Shown in pieces: positions 1 to 8,108 of a stretch of DNA of 22,945 nucleotides (positions are counted from its first letter, which is position 1; every line of letters begins with the position of its first letter). Below the pieces are notes generated by a model. The model saw only the letters and a program-made list of their open reading frames with translations. It was not told where the DNA came from and made no database searches. This stretch comes from an uncultured Oscillospiraceae bacterium (lineage in GTDB: Bacteria > Bacillota > Clostridia > Oscillospirales > Ruminococcaceae). The translations under genes were made by a program, and so were the position numbers. Location of the stretch: NCBI GenBank assembly GCA_900547455.1, contig URGV01000032.1, positions 1-22,945 on the forward strand. Reading direction: 5' to 3'.

Positions 1-397
1 AGCGCTTGCTGAACTGCGGAGCGCGACGGGCAGCCTTGAGGCCGTACTTCTTACGCTCTTTCATTCTTGGGTCGCGGGTGAGCAGGCCTGCTTTTTTCAG
101 CATTGGGCGCATCTCGTCGCCGTTCTGCAGCAGAGCGCGGGCGATGCCGTGACGGATCGCGCCAGCCTGGCCGGAAACGCCGCCGCCGCTTACGGTGCAG
201 ACAACGTCGAACTGACCAGCGGTGTTGGTTACTTCAAATGGCTGGCGGACAATAACCTTCAGGGTGTCCAGGCCGAAGTAATCGTCAATATCTCTGTTGT
301 TGATGGTAACTTTGCCGGTGCCCGGGTAGAGTCTTACTCTGGAAACGGAGTGTTTTCTTCTGCCGGTGCCGTAGAAGTATGCTTTAGATTCGTACAT
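1..397 (-). CDS. rpsI: 30S ribosomal protein S9 (stop codon cut by window edge)
   Basis: Small-subunit ribosomal protein S9, which reaches the P-site tRNA with its C-terminal tail. The minus-strand translation starts [18 protein letters not shown] and ends in the typical basic tail (RRAPQFSKR). All 132 amino acids are present; only the last two bases of the stop codon fall outside, since base 1 gives the T of the stop. The start at 395-397 follows a strong AGGAGG Shine-Dalgarno site (408-413). An upstream ATG at 402-404 is in another frame. The gene lies 22 bases after the rplM stop, in the usual rplM-rpsI order, and is presumably co-transcribed from the rplM promoter. Length and motifs are normal for S9, so the identification is secure. 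Confidence 0.97.
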   Translation of the reverse strand, partial: MYESKAYFYGTGRRKHSVSRVRLYPGTGKVTINNRDIDDYFGLDTLKVIVRQPFEVTNTAGQFDVVCTVSGGGVSGQAGAIRHGIARALLQNGDEMRPMLKKAGLLTRDPRMKERKKYGLKAARRAPQFSKR

Positions 398-419
398 AAT
401 TCATTGTCCTCCTTCCGAA

Positions 420-842
420 TTAGAGCTGTTCTGGCTTCTGAGCAGCGTGGTTGTGCTCGCTGCCTTTGTAGATTCTGCAGCGGGTCAGAGCCTGTCTGCC
501 GATGGTGGTGTCCGGGATCATACCCTTGACAGCCAGCATCATGGCCTTCTCCGGGTTCTCTTTCATCAGCTTGTCATAGCGGATGGCTTTCATGCCGCCG
601 ATCCAGCCGGAGTGATGATAGTGAACCTTCTGGGTCAGCTTCTTGCCGGTGAGGACAGCTTTCTCAGCGTTGATGATGATGACGTGGTCGCCGCAGTCAA
701 CATGTGGGGCAAAGATTGGTTTATGTTTGCCGCGCAGCAGGTCGGCAGCTTTGGCAGCGGTGCGGCCCAGCGGCTTGTCTGCAGCGTCGATCACATACCA
801 TTTACGGGTAATGTTCTGTGCTTTTGGCATTGTTGTAGACAT
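420..842 (-). CDS. rplM: 50S ribosomal protein L13
   Basis: Large-subunit ribosomal protein L13, an early assembly protein that binds 23S rRNA. The 140-residue product contains the family blocks KWYVIDAADKPLGRTA near the N-terminus, GKHKPIFAPHVDCGDHVIIINA in the first half (central part diagnostic), and the YHHSGWIGG and PDTTIGRQ regions later. The start at 840-842 is chosen because a perfect AGGAGGT site (851-857) sits just upstream. A longer reading to 902 would run through the leader and lacks a ribosome site. It is the first gene of the rplM-rpsI operon, with a consensus promoter about 90 bases upstream. Nothing is abnormal in length or composition. Confidence 0.97.
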   Translation of the reverse strand: MSTTMPKAQNITRKWYVIDAADKPLGRTAAKAADLLRGKHKPIFAPHVDCGDHVIIINAEKAVLTGKKLTQKVHYHHSGWIGGMKAIRYDKLMKENPEKAMMLAVKGMIPDTTIGRQALTRCRIYKGSEHNHAAQKPEQL

Positions 843-925
843 TGATTGGTACCTCCTGTTTGAAATGTATCGAATACAATTTATACCATCGGTTTTCCGC
901 AAAAATCCAATGATGACAAATCAAC
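843..925 (-). promoter_or_regulatory. Structured rplM leader, possible L13 autoregulatory RNA
   Basis: The leader between the predicted start of transcription and rplM can form two hairpins in the RNA. One has a 6-bp stem of 907-912 with 887-892 (one G-U pair). The second is a 5-bp stem with a 3-base loop at 866-878, just before the Shine-Dalgarno site. Firmicute rplM genes often carry an L13-binding leader, so position and size fit. I matched it by location and simple pairing only, not against the full family consensus. Confidence 0.45.
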
Positions 926-932
926 GCTCTCT

Positions 933-961
933 ATTATATCCAATTGCAAAAAGCTTGTCAA
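933..961 (-). promoter_or_regulatory. sigma-A promoter of rplM-rpsI
   Basis: On the minus strand a perfect -35 TTGACA (956-961) and a perfect -10 TATAAT (933-938) are separated by exactly 17 bases. This is the best promoter in the window, as expected for a ribosomal protein operon. Transcription should begin near 925, giving an untranslated leader of about 80 bases. Confidence 0.9.
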
Positions 962-1142
962 GGGCTTTGTGGCCGAAAATTTAATTTATAGCCCTCTCTC
1001 TCTTAAAATCTCTCGTTTTTGCTCGTTTTCTCTCCCTCACTCATTTTCCATTTCATCTTTTTACTGAAACTTTACGCAAAAGGCCCGCCGCCGCTTGGCA
1101 GTTATCCACAAAAGAAGCCCCACCGCCTCCAAAGGAAGCCGG

Positions 1143-1171
1143 TAGACAAACATCCCGCTTTGTGCTATGCT
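1143..1171 (+). promoter_or_regulatory. Putative promoter of the YrvL-like gene
   Basis: A -35 TAGACA (1143-1148) and a -10 TATGCT (1166-1171) are 17 bases apart, and TG stands one base before the -10 (extended -10). It is 37 bases upstream of the start codon. The rest of 963-1142 shows a pyrimidine-rich tract (about 990-1050) and a perfect DnaA box at 1102-1110, but no other gene. Confidence 0.6.
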
Positions 1172-1207
1172 GGGCCTGACAAACTTTTCCCAAAAGGAGG
1201 TCCGCCC

Positions 1208-1621
1208 ATGAAAAAGCTGCTCACCGCCATCCTCGGCTACGCCATCATCCTGCTGATTGCCCTTGCCGCCCTTGTCCCCCTCACCTTTTTGTGCGGCGGG
1301 CTGATGCGTCTGCTGGGCTTTACCTACGACAGCCCCGGCAGTTTTCTGCTGTTCTTTGTCATCTGCGCGGTCTGCGGCTTCCCGCTGGAGATTTTCTCCA
1401 AAGCCTTCCCCAAGGCGATGCGCACGCTGGGACTGCTGGGCGCCCGCGGGGAGAAAATTCTCTTTCTCATCCTCGACACTGTCTCCACCACCGTTGTCAT
1501 GCTGATTATCGACGACCTGATGGACAGCGTCCACGCCACCGACCTTTCCATTTTGGCGGTGGCAATCGCGCTGGCCTTCCTCTCGCTGGACAATCGGGAG
1601 AAACAGAAGCCGACAGAATAA
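1208..1621 (+). CDS. YrvL-like four-helix membrane protein
   Basis: A 137-residue integral membrane protein. Four hydrophobic segments are visible at roughly residues 5-35, 45-62, 83-105 and 112-127, with a short charged C-terminal tail. The pattern, the GFPLEIFSKAFPKAM segment after helix 2 and the DDLMDS segment before helix 4 resemble the YrvL regulatory-protein family of Firmicutes; the assignment rests on overall pattern only. The start is chosen from a strong AAAGGAGG site (1193-1200) seven bases upstream, rather than a longer in-frame reading from 1019 that lacks one. It is monocistronic, with its own promoter at 1143-1171 and a strong terminator after the stop. Its role in this organism cannot be deduced. 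Confidence 0.6.
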   Translation: MKKLLTAILGYAIILLIALAALVPLTFLCGGLMRLLGFTYDSPGSFLLFFVICAVCGFPLEIFSKAFPKAMRTLGLLGARGEKILFLILDTVSTTVVMLIIDDLMDSVHATDLSILAVAIALAFLSLDNREKQKPTE

Positions 1622-1633
1622 GCACACAACCAA

Positions 1634-1664
1634 AAATCCCCTTCCACGCTGTGGAAGGGGATTT
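1634..1664. terminator. Bidirectional terminator between convergent genes
   Basis: A perfect 14-bp stem (1634-1647 with 1651-1664) has a 3-base loop and A/T runs on both sides. It lies between the stop of the YrvL-like gene (plus) and the stop of the sortase fusion gene (minus), so it can end transcripts from both. Confidence 0.85.
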
Positions 1665-1684
1665 GTTAATAAAGGATTGCCGGA

Positions 1685-4600
1685 TTAGCCGCGTTCGTCG
1701 CTGGTGCCGTAGCCGCCGCTGGGACGATCTTCGCCCTCATCCGAAGCCGAGTCGTTGGTGCCGTAACCGCCGCCGCCCGAGACGCTGACGTCCACCGTGA
1801 TGGTCTGATACTCACCGGTGTTGACGTCGGTCGCCGTGATGGTGATGGTCGCATCGCCCGGCCCTACGCCGGTGACCATGCCCTCATCGTCCACCCGCGC
1901 GACGTTGCGGTCGCTGGAGCTGCACTCCACGGTGACCTCGCCTTCCGGGCGGTCGACATACAGGTCGATCAGCTTGGTGTATCCGGACTCAACCTCCATG
2001 TAGGACTGCGCCGCATACAGGCCCAGGTCGCCCTCATAGCCGCCCTGCTCCTCGTTGCCCTGCTGGGTGTTGTCCTGGGTGTTGTCGCCGGTCTGGGTAT
2101 TGTCGCCGGTCTGGCCGGAGCTGCTGCCTCCGCCGCTGCCCAGTACGGTAACGGTGGTCTGTGCGGAGCTGCCGTCCGCCGCGGTGGCGGTGATGGTGAC
2201 GTTGGTGGTCTGCGAGAGCGAGACGATGGTGGTGACATAGCCGTTGTCGTCGACATCCGCCACTCTCGGATTGCTGGAGGACCAGCTGAGCTGTGTTCCC
2301 GCCGGGTTGACCGAGTACTGCAGCTGCCCCTCGTCGCCCGGATTGAGTGTCAGCGGGTTGATGGTCAGGCTGACGCTTCCGGTCTGCTCGTTCTGGCTGC
2401 TCTGCTCCTGTACCGTGATGGTGCAGGAGGCCTGCAGTCCGCTGGCAGTGGTGGCGGTCAGCACCGCCTGGCCCGCCTGCTGGGCGGTGACGGTGACCTC
2501 GGTGCCGCTTGCGCTGCTTGGAACGCTGATCGCGCCGCTGCTCGCGCTCCAGGTGATGTCGCCCACATCCGCACCGCTTGGGGTGACGGTCAGGCGGACA
2601 TTCTGGGTCTGGCCCGCGGTCAGGGTCAGGCTGGTCTGGGCAAAGACGATGCCCGGATTCTCGGTCGAGTTGCCCGAAACGGTGACCGCGCAGGCCGCGC
2701 TGATCTTGCCGTCCGAGGAGGCGACGGTGATATTCGCTGTGCCGGTGTTGACGCCGGTGAGCTGCACGCTGTTGCCGCTGCCCTCGATGCGCACGATGCT
2801 GTCGTCGCTGCTCTTCCAGGTCAAGCTGGCCTGTGCGTCGGCAGGTTCCAGGGTGGCGCTCAGCGTCTGGGTGCTGCCCTGCTGCAGGTTCAGCGAGGTG
2901 GAGCTTAAGGTGATGCCGGTCAGCTCCGTTCCGCTGCCGGTGACGTTGATGGTGATGTTGTCGACATAGCCGCCATCGTCCGCCGAAGCGGTGATCTGGG
3001 TGGTACCCGCTCCCACCGCGGTGACGACGCCGGTGTTCTTATCCACCGTCGCGACCGAGGTGTTGCTGGAATCCCAGGTGCAGGTCTTAATCTCCGCATC
3101 CGCTGGGGTGACCGAGGCGGTCAGGGTCGCGGTCTGGCCAACCTCCAGGTTGATGGTGCGGTCACCGTCGATGGTGATACCCTTGACCTGGCCCAGCTTC
3201 GCCGCGTATTCCGCCGCGCTGGCATAAACTGCCGGATAGTATGCGTCCTCGTTGACCACTGCCTGGTCGACATCCACTTTGCTATCCTCCCCGTCGCGCA
3301 CCCGTCTTGCCACAACGACAAAGCGCGCTTCCTTAAATTCGTATGTACAGGTGGAGAGGGTCAGCAGCTCGTCGCCGTACTCGACATCGACCGAGGTATC
3401 AAAGAGGCTGCGGCGGCGCACCTCGTCAACAAAGGCGTTGAACTCCTCCTCGTTCTCCGCGTTTACGAAGTGGTTGTACTGGAAGACGTCGCCGTTGTCG
3501 TGCTCGGGCAGGGTGTTGACGATGAAGGCCGCAAAGATTTTATACTCGCCTTCCTTGTACACACTGTCAAAGTCGACAAGCGGGTGCTCCTTGTAGAAGG
3601 AGAGCTGCTTATATTTGGTCAGGTCGTTGAACATCTGACCGTCGTTGCGGATGTTGTGTCCGTAGATAATCAGATTGGTGCTGGGGGTCTTGACGTCGCA
3701 CTCGTAGTCGATGTACGGGGTGCCGTAGTAGTCGTACTCCTTATTGAAGCCCAGGCGGTGGTAGTAGTCGTTGTCCGAGGTCTGCACAACCGGGAAGTTG
3801 ACGTTGGTGCCCTCGATCTGCAGCCATCCCTTGATGTCCTCATTTTCCAAATAGAACGGATAGAACTTGGCCAGGTAGTCGTTGGGGTAGCCCTCGATGT
3901 TGGAGACGTTGATCTTGCCCTCGGCCACATCCTTCTCCGCCTGCTCCATCTGGCTCTGCAGGGTGGCCAGATTCTCCTGCGACTTTTTGTTCTGTGCGCC
4001 GAAGTCGACCAGGTAGAACACCGAGCCGCAGAAGACCAGGACGCAGACCCACAGCAGGATCTTGCGCACCTTCTCAAAGCCGACGTCGTCCTTGTTGGGG
4101 AACAGCCGGTACAGAATGCCCTTAAAGCCCTTGGGAGCTTTGGAAGCCGGCGCGTCCTGCTCCTGCTTCTTTTTTTTGCCCCTGCGCTTCTTGCCGGCGA
4201 CGGCGGTGGTGGCCGCCGCTGCCAGGGCCGCGTTCTGCGGCACAACCTCCATGCCCTGCAGCACCGCTTCCTCTGCATCGCAGCTGTTCTGCGGCGCCTG
4301 CGGATAGCTGTCCGCCAGCTTTCTGGCCATGTTGAACAGCCGCGCCACCGCGTCGGCGGTCATCTGGGTCAGCGACCGGTAGTTGCCCGCGTCCAGCTCC
4401 TGCATCAAACAGCGGCCGTTTAAAACTGCGGCGATATACGCCTTTCTTGTCTTGACGGCGGCGTTGGGCAAAGTGACGCTCAGGCCCATCAGGTCCTTTT
4501 GCTCCTGCTTGGAGGCGCCCAGCGCCATCGCCGCGGCGACATTGGCGCTGACCGGCCCGAAGGTCTTGCCGATCTTATCGTTGATCCCCAGCTTTTCCAG

Positions 4601-5497
4601 GTCCATCTCCTCGGGGCGGCAGCTGTAGGTGGAGGCTACCAGCTTGCCCTCCTTGTCGGCGTTGCCAAATCGCTTGGCCGCAAGCCCCGCCGAACCGGAC
4701 TCTGCAAAGGCAAGGCGGATATTCTTCTTGGCGCACTTGGCCATCACCGCGTGCTCGATGCTGTTGACGTCAATGCCGTAGACGCAGTCGCCCAGCCGCT
4801 CGGTCACCGCCTGCAAAGCGGCGGTGCAGCGCTGTGCCGCCTTGCTGCGGTCGGCACTGTTGTCGCAGATGCGCACGATGACCTCCGACTTTTTGGGGTA
4901 GACCGCTACGCAGGGGCTCTGGGCGTCCAGAAGCTCCGCCAGCGCCTGCTCCACCTGGGCAGCGTCCATCTCCATCACCCGCGCCACACGCACCACGCAG
5001 GGGGAGGCGCTTGCCTTTTTGAGGATCTGGAACAGGTAGCTGAAGAACAGGCTGATCTGCTCCTCCGGGTCGGATGGCATCACCACGATGTGAAAGCCCT
5101 CCCCTGCAGCCTCAAAGCCGGGCAGCGCCGACTGATGGCAGGGGAAAATCCTCGCGCCCTGCGGCAGCAGAGCAAGCTGCTGTGCCTGCTCCTGCGAGAG
5201 CTTCTGGCGCTTGACCAGGTGCTTCATCGCGCCCTCGTTTGGCTCCAGCTCCCGCTGGCAGACCTGCGCCACCGCCTGGATGCAGGCGGCGTCCTGCTGC
5301 AGATTGCCGGAGAGCGGGCAGAGGATCAGCGCATCCGGCTGCGCGCAGTTTTGCAGCGCCTTCAAAAAGCCGCCGGCGTCCCGAACCGAAAGCGGCTCGG
5401 GCTGATAGCCCAGAACCCGCATCTCCTTTTCCATATAGGGCGACGCAAGCAGTCCTGAAGGTCTTGCGGCATCGGCCCCAACTACATAAACTTTCAA
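1685..5497 (-). CDS. CinA-like / class B sortase / Ig-like repeat fusion protein
   Basis: A 1270-residue protein read from a TTG start (5495-5497), preferred over the GTG at 5504-5506 because that GTG overlaps the only Shine-Dalgarno site (TGAGGTGG, 5503-5510). Residues 1-395 follow CinA end to end: a MoaB-like part with an LPQGARIFP...ALPGF segment, a middle domain, and an amidase-like part with AES (S267), TYS (Y291) and FGPVSANVAAAMALGA. Key CinA motifs are altered: GGLGPT is missing, SCTGG reads SGSAG, and the lysine after YSN is not seen. A basic stretch (436-444) precedes one membrane helix (479-498). The class B sortase domain (about 537-737) has its catalytic His614 (YGHN), Cys717 (LSTC) and Arg725. 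Five Big_2-like Ig domains follow (about 771-852, 860-941, 948-1030, 1040-1118, 1157-1240), then a Gly/acidic tail without a sorting signal. The CinA part should be cytoplasmic, the rest outside. Confidence 0.88.
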   Translation of the reverse strand: MKVYVVGADAARPSGLLASPYMEKEMRVLGYQPEPLSVRDAGGFLKALQNCAQPDALILCPLSGNLQQDAACIQAVAQVCQRELEPNEGAMKHLVKRQKLSQEQAQQLALLPQGARIFPCHQSALPGFEAAGEGFHIVVMPSDPEEQISLFFSYLFQILKKASASPCVVRVARVMEMDAAQVEQALAELLDAQSPCVAVYPKKSEVIVRICDNSADRSKAAQRCTAALQAVTERLGDCVYGIDVNSIEHAVMAKCAKKNIRLAFAESGSAGLAAKRFGNADKEGKLVASTYSCRPEEMDLEKLGINDKIGKTFGPVSANVAAAMALGASKQEQKDLMGLSVTLPNAAVKTRKAYIAAVLNGRCLMQELDAGNYRSLTQMTADAVARLFNMARKLADSYPQAPQNSCDAEEAVLQGMEVVPQNAALAAAATTAVAGKKRRGKKKKQEQDAPASKAPKGFKGILYRLFPNKDDVGFEKVRKILLWVCVLVFCGSVFYLVDFGAQNKKSQENLATLQSQMEQAEKDVAEGKINVSNIEGYPNDYLAKFYPFYLENEDIKGWLQIEGTNVNFPVVQTSDNDYYHRLGFNKEYDYYGTPYIDYECDVKTPSTNLIIYGHNIRNDGQMFNDLTKYKQLSFYKEHPLVDFDSVYKEGEYKIFAAFIVNTLPEHDNGDVFQYNHFVNAENEEEFNAFVDEVRRRSLFDTSVDVEYGDELLTLSTCTYEFKEARFVVVARRVRDGEDSKVDVDQAVVNEDAYYPAVYASAAEYAAKLGQVKGITIDGDRTINLEVGQTATLTASVTPADAEIKTCTWDSSNTSVATVDKNTGVVTAVGAGTTQITASADDGGYVDNITINVTGSGTELTGITLSSTSLNLQQGSTQTLSATLEPADAQASLTWKSSDDSIVRIEGSGNSVQLTGVNTGTANITVASSDGKISAACAVTVSGNSTENPGIVFAQTSLTLTAGQTQNVRLTVTPSGADVGDITWSASSGAISVPSSASGTEVTVTAQQAGQAVLTATTASGLQASCTITVQEQSSQNEQTGSVSLTINPLTLNPGDEGQLQYSVNPAGTQLSWSSSNPRVADVDDNGYVTTIVSLSQTTNVTITATAADGSSAQTTVTVLGSGGGSSSGQTGDNTQTGDNTQDNTQQGNEEQGGYEGDLGLYAAQSYMEVESGYTKLIDLYVDRPEGEVTVECSSSDRNVARVDDEGMVTGVGPGDATITITATDVNTGEYQTITVDVSVSGGGGYGTNDSASDEGEDRPSGGYGTSDERG
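2065..2112. repeat. 18-bp tandem repeat in the sortase gene linker
   Basis: Two full 18-bp units (2077-2094 and 2095-2112, one mismatch) and a partial unit before them encode a QTGDNT-type repeat in the linker before the last Ig-like domain. Such units may vary in number between strains by replication slippage. Confidence 0.75.
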
Positions 5498-5557
5498 TAT
5501 ATCCACCTCAATTTACAGCTTCGGTCTTTTCCAGGAGGCCGAAGAATTCCTAAAAAA

Positions 5558-5586
5558 ATGATAATACAAATGCCGTGCTGTTGCAA
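5558..5586 (-). promoter_or_regulatory. sigma-A promoter of the sortase fusion gene
   Basis: On the minus strand -35 TTGCAA (5581-5586) and -10 TATCAT (5558-5563) are 17 bases apart. The predicted leader of about 55 bases holds an inverted repeat (5519-5524 with 5539-5544, CTTCGG/CCGAAG) just before the ribosome site. The promoter makes the gene independent of the upstream thiI. Confidence 0.7.
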
Positions 5587-5624
5587 GCGGTAAATCCTGC
5601 TTGGCGCAAGAATCTTTGCCAAAA

Positions 5625-6800
5625 TTACGAGTTGGAGATGTTCAGCAGCTCGATTCCCTCGATTGCCCGGGCAATCAGTGCCTCGGCGTCCATCTGCTCC
5701 TCCGCCAGCTTGACAAATTTCAGCTGGGGCTTGGTGCGCGGGTGCTTTGGCGTAAAGACGGTGCAGCAGTCCTCATAGGGCAGGATGGAGGTCTCAAAGG
5801 TGTCGATCTTGCGGGAGGTCAGGATGATCTCGTCCTTGTCCATGCCGATCACCGGGCGCAGCACCGGCATGTCGCAGGCCTCGTTGGTGCAGGCGATGGC
5901 CTGGATGGTCTGGCTGGCCACCTGGCCGACGCTCTCGCCGGTGATCAGCGCCTCGCACTCGTTCTGGCGCGCCACCCGGCAGGCAATCTTCATCATGTAC
6001 CGGCGCATGATGATGGTGAACAGATCCTCCGGGCACTGGTCGCGGATGGCCTCCTGGATCTCGGTGAAGGGCACGATGTGCAGCTTGATGCGCCCGCAGT
6101 AGGAGCACATCTTCTGCGCCAGGTCGATGACCTTCTGCTTGGCGCGCTCGGAGGTGTACGGCGGGGAGACAAAGTGGATGGCCTGGATCTCCAGTCCGCG
6201 CTTTGCCATCATGTAGCCGGCCACCGGGCTGTCAATGCCGCCGGAGATCAGCAGCATGGCCTTGCCGCCGCTGCCCACCGGGATGCCGCCCGCGCCCTTG
6301 ATCTGGCCGCCGTGGACATAGGCCGCAAAGTCGCGCACCTCCACCATCACCACCAGGTCCGGCTCATGCACATCCACCGACAGGTGCGGGTACTGCTCCA
6401 GCAGATATTCCCCCACCTCCGCGCAGATGGCCGGGGACTTTAAGGGGAAGGTTTTATCCGAGCGCTTGGCCTCCACCTTAAAGGTCGAGACGCCTTCCAG
6501 CTCCTCCTTTAAATATGCGGCTGCGGTGCGTTTGATGACTTCGATGTCCTTTTCCACCACGCAGGCGCGGGTGAGGGCGGCGATGCCGAACACCTTCTGC
6601 AGCCGCTCCACCGCCTCGTCCAGGTCATAGTCCTCGCGGTCCGGCTCCACATAGATGGTGGACTGGGCCTTTTTGAAGTGGAAGGACCCCACCGGTATCA
6701 GCTTGCGGCGGGCGTTTTTGATCAGGCGGTCCTCAAACGCGTGGCGGTTTAAGCCCTTCAGGGCGATCTCTCCGTCTTTGAGCAGGATAATTTCTTTCAT
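5625..6800 (-). CDS. thiI: tRNA 4-thiouridine synthase ThiI (no rhodanese domain)
   Basis: ThiI adenylates uridine-8 of tRNA and installs sulfur to give 4-thiouridine; it can also take part in thiazole synthesis. The 391-residue product has the N-terminal ferredoxin-like/THUMP region (about 1-165) and a PP-loop ATPase domain with SGGIDSP at 186-192, followed by the AIHFVSPPYTSERA and ITGESVGQVASQT blocks typical of the family. A CC pair occurs at 345-346. There is no C-terminal rhodanese domain, as in Bacillus ThiI (about 400 residues), so sulfur must come from a dedicated desulfurase. That partner is the nifS-like gene directly upstream, 51 bases away on the same strand. The start at 6798-6800 follows an AAAGGAG site (6812-6818) at a somewhat long spacing. 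Confidence 0.96.
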   Translation of the reverse strand: MKEIILLKDGEIALKGLNRHAFEDRLIKNARRKLIPVGSFHFKKAQSTIYVEPDREDYDLDEAVERLQKVFGIAALTRACVVEKDIEVIKRTAAAYLKEELEGVSTFKVEAKRSDKTFPLKSPAICAEVGEYLLEQYPHLSVDVHEPDLVVMVEVRDFAAYVHGGQIKGAGGIPVGSGGKAMLLISGGIDSPVAGYMMAKRGLEIQAIHFVSPPYTSERAKQKVIDLAQKMCSYCGRIKLHIVPFTEIQEAIRDQCPEDLFTIIMRRYMMKIACRVARQNECEALITGESVGQVASQTIQAIACTNEACDMPVLRPVIGMDKDEIILTSRKIDTFETSILPYEDCCTVFTPKHPRTKPQLKFVKLAEEQMDAEALIARAIEGIELLNISNS

Positions 6801-6851
6801 ATCTTGACAAACTCCTTTGGGTGTATCAGTCGTGTTCTGTTCCTTTTGTCC

Positions 6852-7991
6852 CTAGCGGCGGAAGCGCTTCAGCGCCTCGCTGACCGCCTCCAGAAAGACG
6901 GGGACCTCGTCGAGGGTGTTGTACCGGCCAAAGCTTAAGCGGATGGCGCTGTCGGCGCGCTCACGCGCAAGGTCCATCGCCAGCAGCACATGGCTTGGCT
7001 CCCCCTTGGCGCAGGCCGACCCGCTGGAGACATAGATTCCCTTCTCCTCCAGAAAATGGAGCATGATCTCGGAGCGCACCCCCAAAGCGGAGAAATTCAG
7101 AATATATGGTGTCGAGTCCGCGGGGGAATTGATGCAGATGTCCGGCAACTTTGTCAAACCCTCCAAAAGCGCGCCCCGAATTTCGGTCACTCTTTTGTGA
7201 TTTTCCTCCCGCTCCGCCATCAGCAGGCTGGCCGAGAGGCCCATGGCGCACAGGTTGGCGATCGGCTCGGTGCCGGGGCGCACATTCTTCTCCTGCCCGC
7301 CGCCAAAGCTCACCGGGCGAAAGCGGCTGCCCTTTTTGATGTACAAAGCGCCACAGCCCTTGGGGGCGTAGATTTTGTGTCCGCTCACGGTGAGGAAATC
7401 GACGTCCAGCGCTTTTCCGACCTTGAGCGCCTCCTTGCCGAAGGCCTGCACCGCGTCGCAGTGGATGAGCAGGCGGGGATAGGCTTTGCGCAGCTGGCGG
7501 CAGACCTGCCCCACCGGCAGGATGCTGCCCACCTCGTTGTTGACCGCCATCATCGAGACCAGCACCGTCCTGCCGTCCACCGCGTCCAGCACCTGCTGGG
7601 CGGAGATTTTGCCCTCGTGGTCCGGTTTCAGGCGGACAATCTCCCACCCCTCGCTCTCGAGGAAGGCGACGGTGTTGAGCACTGCGTCATGCTCGATGGC
7701 GGTGGTGACAATCCGCCTGCCTGCGCGCTGCTGCGCCCGCGCCGCGCCCAGAATGGCGAGGTTGTCCGCCTCGGTGCCGCCGGCGGTGAAGTAGATTTCC
7801 CCCGGCTGGCAGCCCAGCGCCTGCGCCATCTGCGCGCGTGCCTGCTCCAGACGCTGCTGGGCGGCAAAGCCCTTGCGGTGCAGCGAGGAAGGGTTGCCGT
7901 AGCAATCGGTGAGCATCTCATAGACCAGCTTGGCCGCTTCCTCCCGGGTCCGGGTGGTGGCGCTGTTGTCGTAGTAAATTTCCCGCGTCAA
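6852..7991 (-). CDS. NifS/IscS-family cysteine desulfurase (ThiI partner)
   Basis: A PLP enzyme that converts cysteine to alanine and carries the released sulfur as a persulfide. The 379-residue sequence has an N-terminal YYDNSATT, the TAGGTEADN cofactor-binding block, His101 stacking on PLP, the Schiff-base lysine K206 (SGHKIYAPKG) and the persulfide cysteine C327 in SSGSACAKGEPSHVL. The last loop is like that of group-I desulfurases. It starts with TTG (7989-7991), preceded by an AAGGAAG site (8001-8007). No iscU is next to it; thiI follows at 51 bases, the same arrangement as nifZ-thiI in Bacillus, so its main job is probably sulfur transfer to ThiI for tRNA thiolation. The promoter is at 8079-8108. 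Confidence 0.94.
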   Translation of the reverse strand: MTREIYYDNSATTRTREEAAKLVYEMLTDCYGNPSSLHRKGFAAQQRLEQARAQMAQALGCQPGEIYFTAGGTEADNLAILGAARAQQRAGRRIVTTAIEHDAVLNTVAFLESEGWEIVRLKPDHEGKISAQQVLDAVDGRTVLVSMMAVNNEVGSILPVGQVCRQLRKAYPRLLIHCDAVQAFGKEALKVGKALDVDFLTVSGHKIYAPKGCGALYIKKGSRFRPVSFGGGQEKNVRPGTEPIANLCAMGLSASLLMAEREENHKRVTEIRGALLEGLTKLPDICINSPADSTPYILNFSALGVRSEIMLHFLEEKGIYVSSGSACAKGEPSHVLLAMDLARERADSAIRLSFGRYNTLDEVPVFLEAVSEALKRFRR

Positions 7992-8078
7992 AAAAACACA
8001 CTTCCTTTTATCTTAAAAAACAATTGTCCCTGTCGCTCCTGGCCCTCCCCTTTCCGCTAAAGGAGAGCAATCTTCTTT

Positions 8079-8108
8079 ATTATACAGCATCCACCGCCTT
8101 CTTGGCAA
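8079..8108 (-). promoter_or_regulatory. sigma-A promoter of the nifS-like/thiI operon
   Basis: On the minus strand -35 TTGCCA (8103-8108) and a perfect -10 TATAAT (8079-8084) are 18 bases apart. The leader begins with a 9-bp hairpin (8059-8067 with 8045-8053, 5-base loop) only a few bases after the expected transcription start. This may stabilise or regulate the message. Confidence 0.75.

Noticed and set aside
1102..1110. Replication origin near the ribosomal operon
   Set aside because: Only one DnaA box, no AT-rich unwinding region, and no dnaA/dnaN nearby.
3470..5458. Long plus-strand open frames (317 and 319 codons) opposite the sortase fusion gene
   Set aside because: The minus-strand frame has clear sortase and CinA motifs; the antisense frames show only GC-driven low-complexity residues.
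5519..5544. Inverted repeat between thiI and the sortase fusion gene as a thiI terminator
   Set aside because: The stem is only 6 bp with a 14-base loop and no T run follows on either strand; it is better seen as a leader structure.
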